From positions 1 through 6,738 of the forward strand of contig WTJP01000004.1 in assembly GCA_011526275.1 (NCBI GenBank): a DNA stretch of 6,738 nucleotides, read 5' to 3'. Shown piece by piece: positions 6,083-6,738 of the stretch (position 1 is its first letter; each line of letters begins with the position of its first letter). This DNA is from Candidatus Arcticimaribacter sp. (GTDB taxonomy: Bacteria; Bacteroidota; Bacteroidia; Flavobacteriales; Flavobacteriaceae). Below the pieces are notes generated by a model, which was not told where the DNA came from, made no database searches, and worked only from the letters and a program-made list of their open reading frames with translations. Position numbers and translations under genes: made by a program.

Positions 6083-6117
6083 GGTCAGAAATTGAATTAT
6101 TGTCTTAAATAGAAGTT

Positions 6118-6144
6118 TAAAGTTACGATTTTTTTTAATTTCAA
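6118..6144 (-). promoter_or_regulatory. Candidate promoter of the lipoprotein-ruvC-hemW operon
   Basis: On the minus strand TTG (6144-6142) is followed by 16 bases and then TAACTTTA (6125-6118), one base off the Bacteroidota -7 consensus TAnnTTTG. Transcription would begin near 6111, about 30 bases before the first ATG of the operon at 6082. The spacer is slightly short. The region is the only gap upstream of the operon and is also shared with the divergent DUF456 gene. Confidence 0.35.
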
Positions 6145-6171
6145 TGAGTGAAACCCCTTTAAGCTAAGCGC

Positions 6172-6660
6172 ATGGATTTTGTTTTTGAAATAGTAGGATT
6201 CCTCTTTGTTTTACTGGGCATTGTTGGAAGTTTCTTGCCCGTGCTTCCCGGTCCTCTCACAGGATGGGTGGGTTTATTCCTCTTGCACCAAAGCGATCGT
6301 ATTCCACAAGACAACACTTTTCTCCTTACAAGTTTTGCCATTGCATTGCTTGTATTTTTAATCGACTATGTGATTCCCGCCTTGGGAACAAAGAAATTTG
6401 GTGGCTCAAAAAAAGGAATTATTGGCTCGACCATTGGCTTGGTCATTGGTCTGCTCTTCTTAGGTCCATTTGGTATAATTGTTGGACCTTTTCTGGGGGC
6501 TTACAGTGGGGAACTGCTCAATAAAACCGAGCAAAAACAAGCCTTAAAAGCAGCACTTGGCTCCTTAATTGGGTTTTTAACAGGCGTGTTTTTAAAATTT
6601 GCTGTAGCCCTAGTGTTTTGTTTTTACTACATTAAAATATACACCACCCACCTCATCTAA
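6172..6660 (+). CDS. DUF456 domain-containing membrane protein
   Basis: A 162-residue integral membrane protein that covers the DUF456 family from end to end. The family blocks are visible in order: LGIVGSFLPVLPGPLTGWVGL (16-36 in parts), DYVIPALGTKKFGGSKKGIIGS (65-86), GLLFLGPFGIIVGPFLGA (93-110), GELLNK, and ALKAALGSLIGFLTGVFLK (125-143). There are about four to five hydrophobic segments separated by Gly-rich turns, with Gly-Pro pairs inside the membrane, a hallmark of the family. No biochemical function is established for DUF456 proteins. The ATG at 6172 begins directly with the first hydrophobic helix. The gene diverges from the lipoprotein operon across 89 bases. Nothing in the window ties it to a particular pathway. 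Confidence 0.92.
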   Translation: MDFVFEIVGFLFVLLGIVGSFLPVLPGPLTGWVGLFLLHQSDRIPQDNTFLLTSFAIALLVFLIDYVIPALGTKKFGGSKKGIIGSTIGLVIGLLFLGPFGIIVGPFLGAYSGELLNKTEQKQALKAALGSLIGFLTGVFLKFAVALVFCFYYIKIYTTHLI

Positions 6661-6738
6661 AAAAAAGAAGCTTTCTTTTCGTAACCTTCAATCAAACCAC
6701 AACACTATATTTATTTATGAAATTGTAATGGGTTAGGC
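6661..6738. other. Downstream intergenic end of window
   Basis: The 78 bases after the DUF456 stop contain no usable reading frame; the ATGs at 6718 and 6729 run into stop codons after two or three codons. AAAAGAA, GCT, TTCTTTT (about 6663-6679) could fold as a 7-bp, almost purely A/T hairpin, too weak to call a terminator with confidence. Confidence 0.5.

Noticed and set aside
6144..6167. Seven-codon ATG-to-TAA frame ahead of the DUF456 gene, as a leader peptide
   Set aside because: No run of regulatory codons, no attenuator hairpin and no start signal; short frames like this occur by chance.
6663..6679. AT-only hairpin after the DUF456 stop as an intrinsic terminator
   Set aside because: The stem has a single G/C pair and a 3-base loop, with no separate T tract.

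Overview
The window looks like a piece of ordinary chromosome from a Bacteroidota bacterium, most likely a Flavobacteriales member. The evidence is a perfect TAnnTTTG-type -7 box in front of a tRNA gene, start codons without Shine-Dalgarno sequences, moderately AT-rich DNA with very short intergenic gaps, and protein types typical of flavobacteria (a short lipoprotein with a TonB-like C-terminus, a flavobacterial-style RuvC, and a DUF456 membrane protein). No insertion sequence, phage gene, CRISPR array or integration scar was seen.

Layout. Bases 1-275 hold the 3' end of an alkaline phosphatase (+). It converges on a secreted protein (-, 285-1289) whose GNxD and YDFD motifs resemble the CotH-type atypical kinase fold. 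Divergent from that gene is a bestrophin-like membrane protein with a GTG start (+, 1344-2078). The following 454 bases (2079-2532) hold two very small membrane-protein ORFs on the minus strand (2194-2310 and 2068-2190), in the same frame and separated by an amber codon and one sense codon. They also hold an intrinsic terminator, a tRNA-Leu(UAG) gene (-, 2348-2429) and its promoter. An M20 metallodipeptidase (+, 2533-3915) then meets, stop codon to stop codon, a three-gene minus-strand operon: lipoprotein, ruvC and hemW (transcribed in that order, 6082 down to 3916). Divergent from the operon is a DUF456 membrane protein (+, 6172-6660). The last 78 bases show no gene.

Function. Confident assignments are housekeeping: phosphate scavenging (alkaline phosphatase), dipeptide hydrolysis (M20), Holliday-junction resolution (RuvC), haem handling (HemW) and leucine decoding (tRNA). 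The genes do not form a single pathway. The lipoprotein-ruvC-hemW set is clearly co-transcribed (gaps of 1 and 0 nt), but the products act in different processes. The parts least explained are the pair of tiny membrane ORFs behind the tRNA terminator and the CotH-like secreted protein. I found no convincing sign of a large undescribed system.
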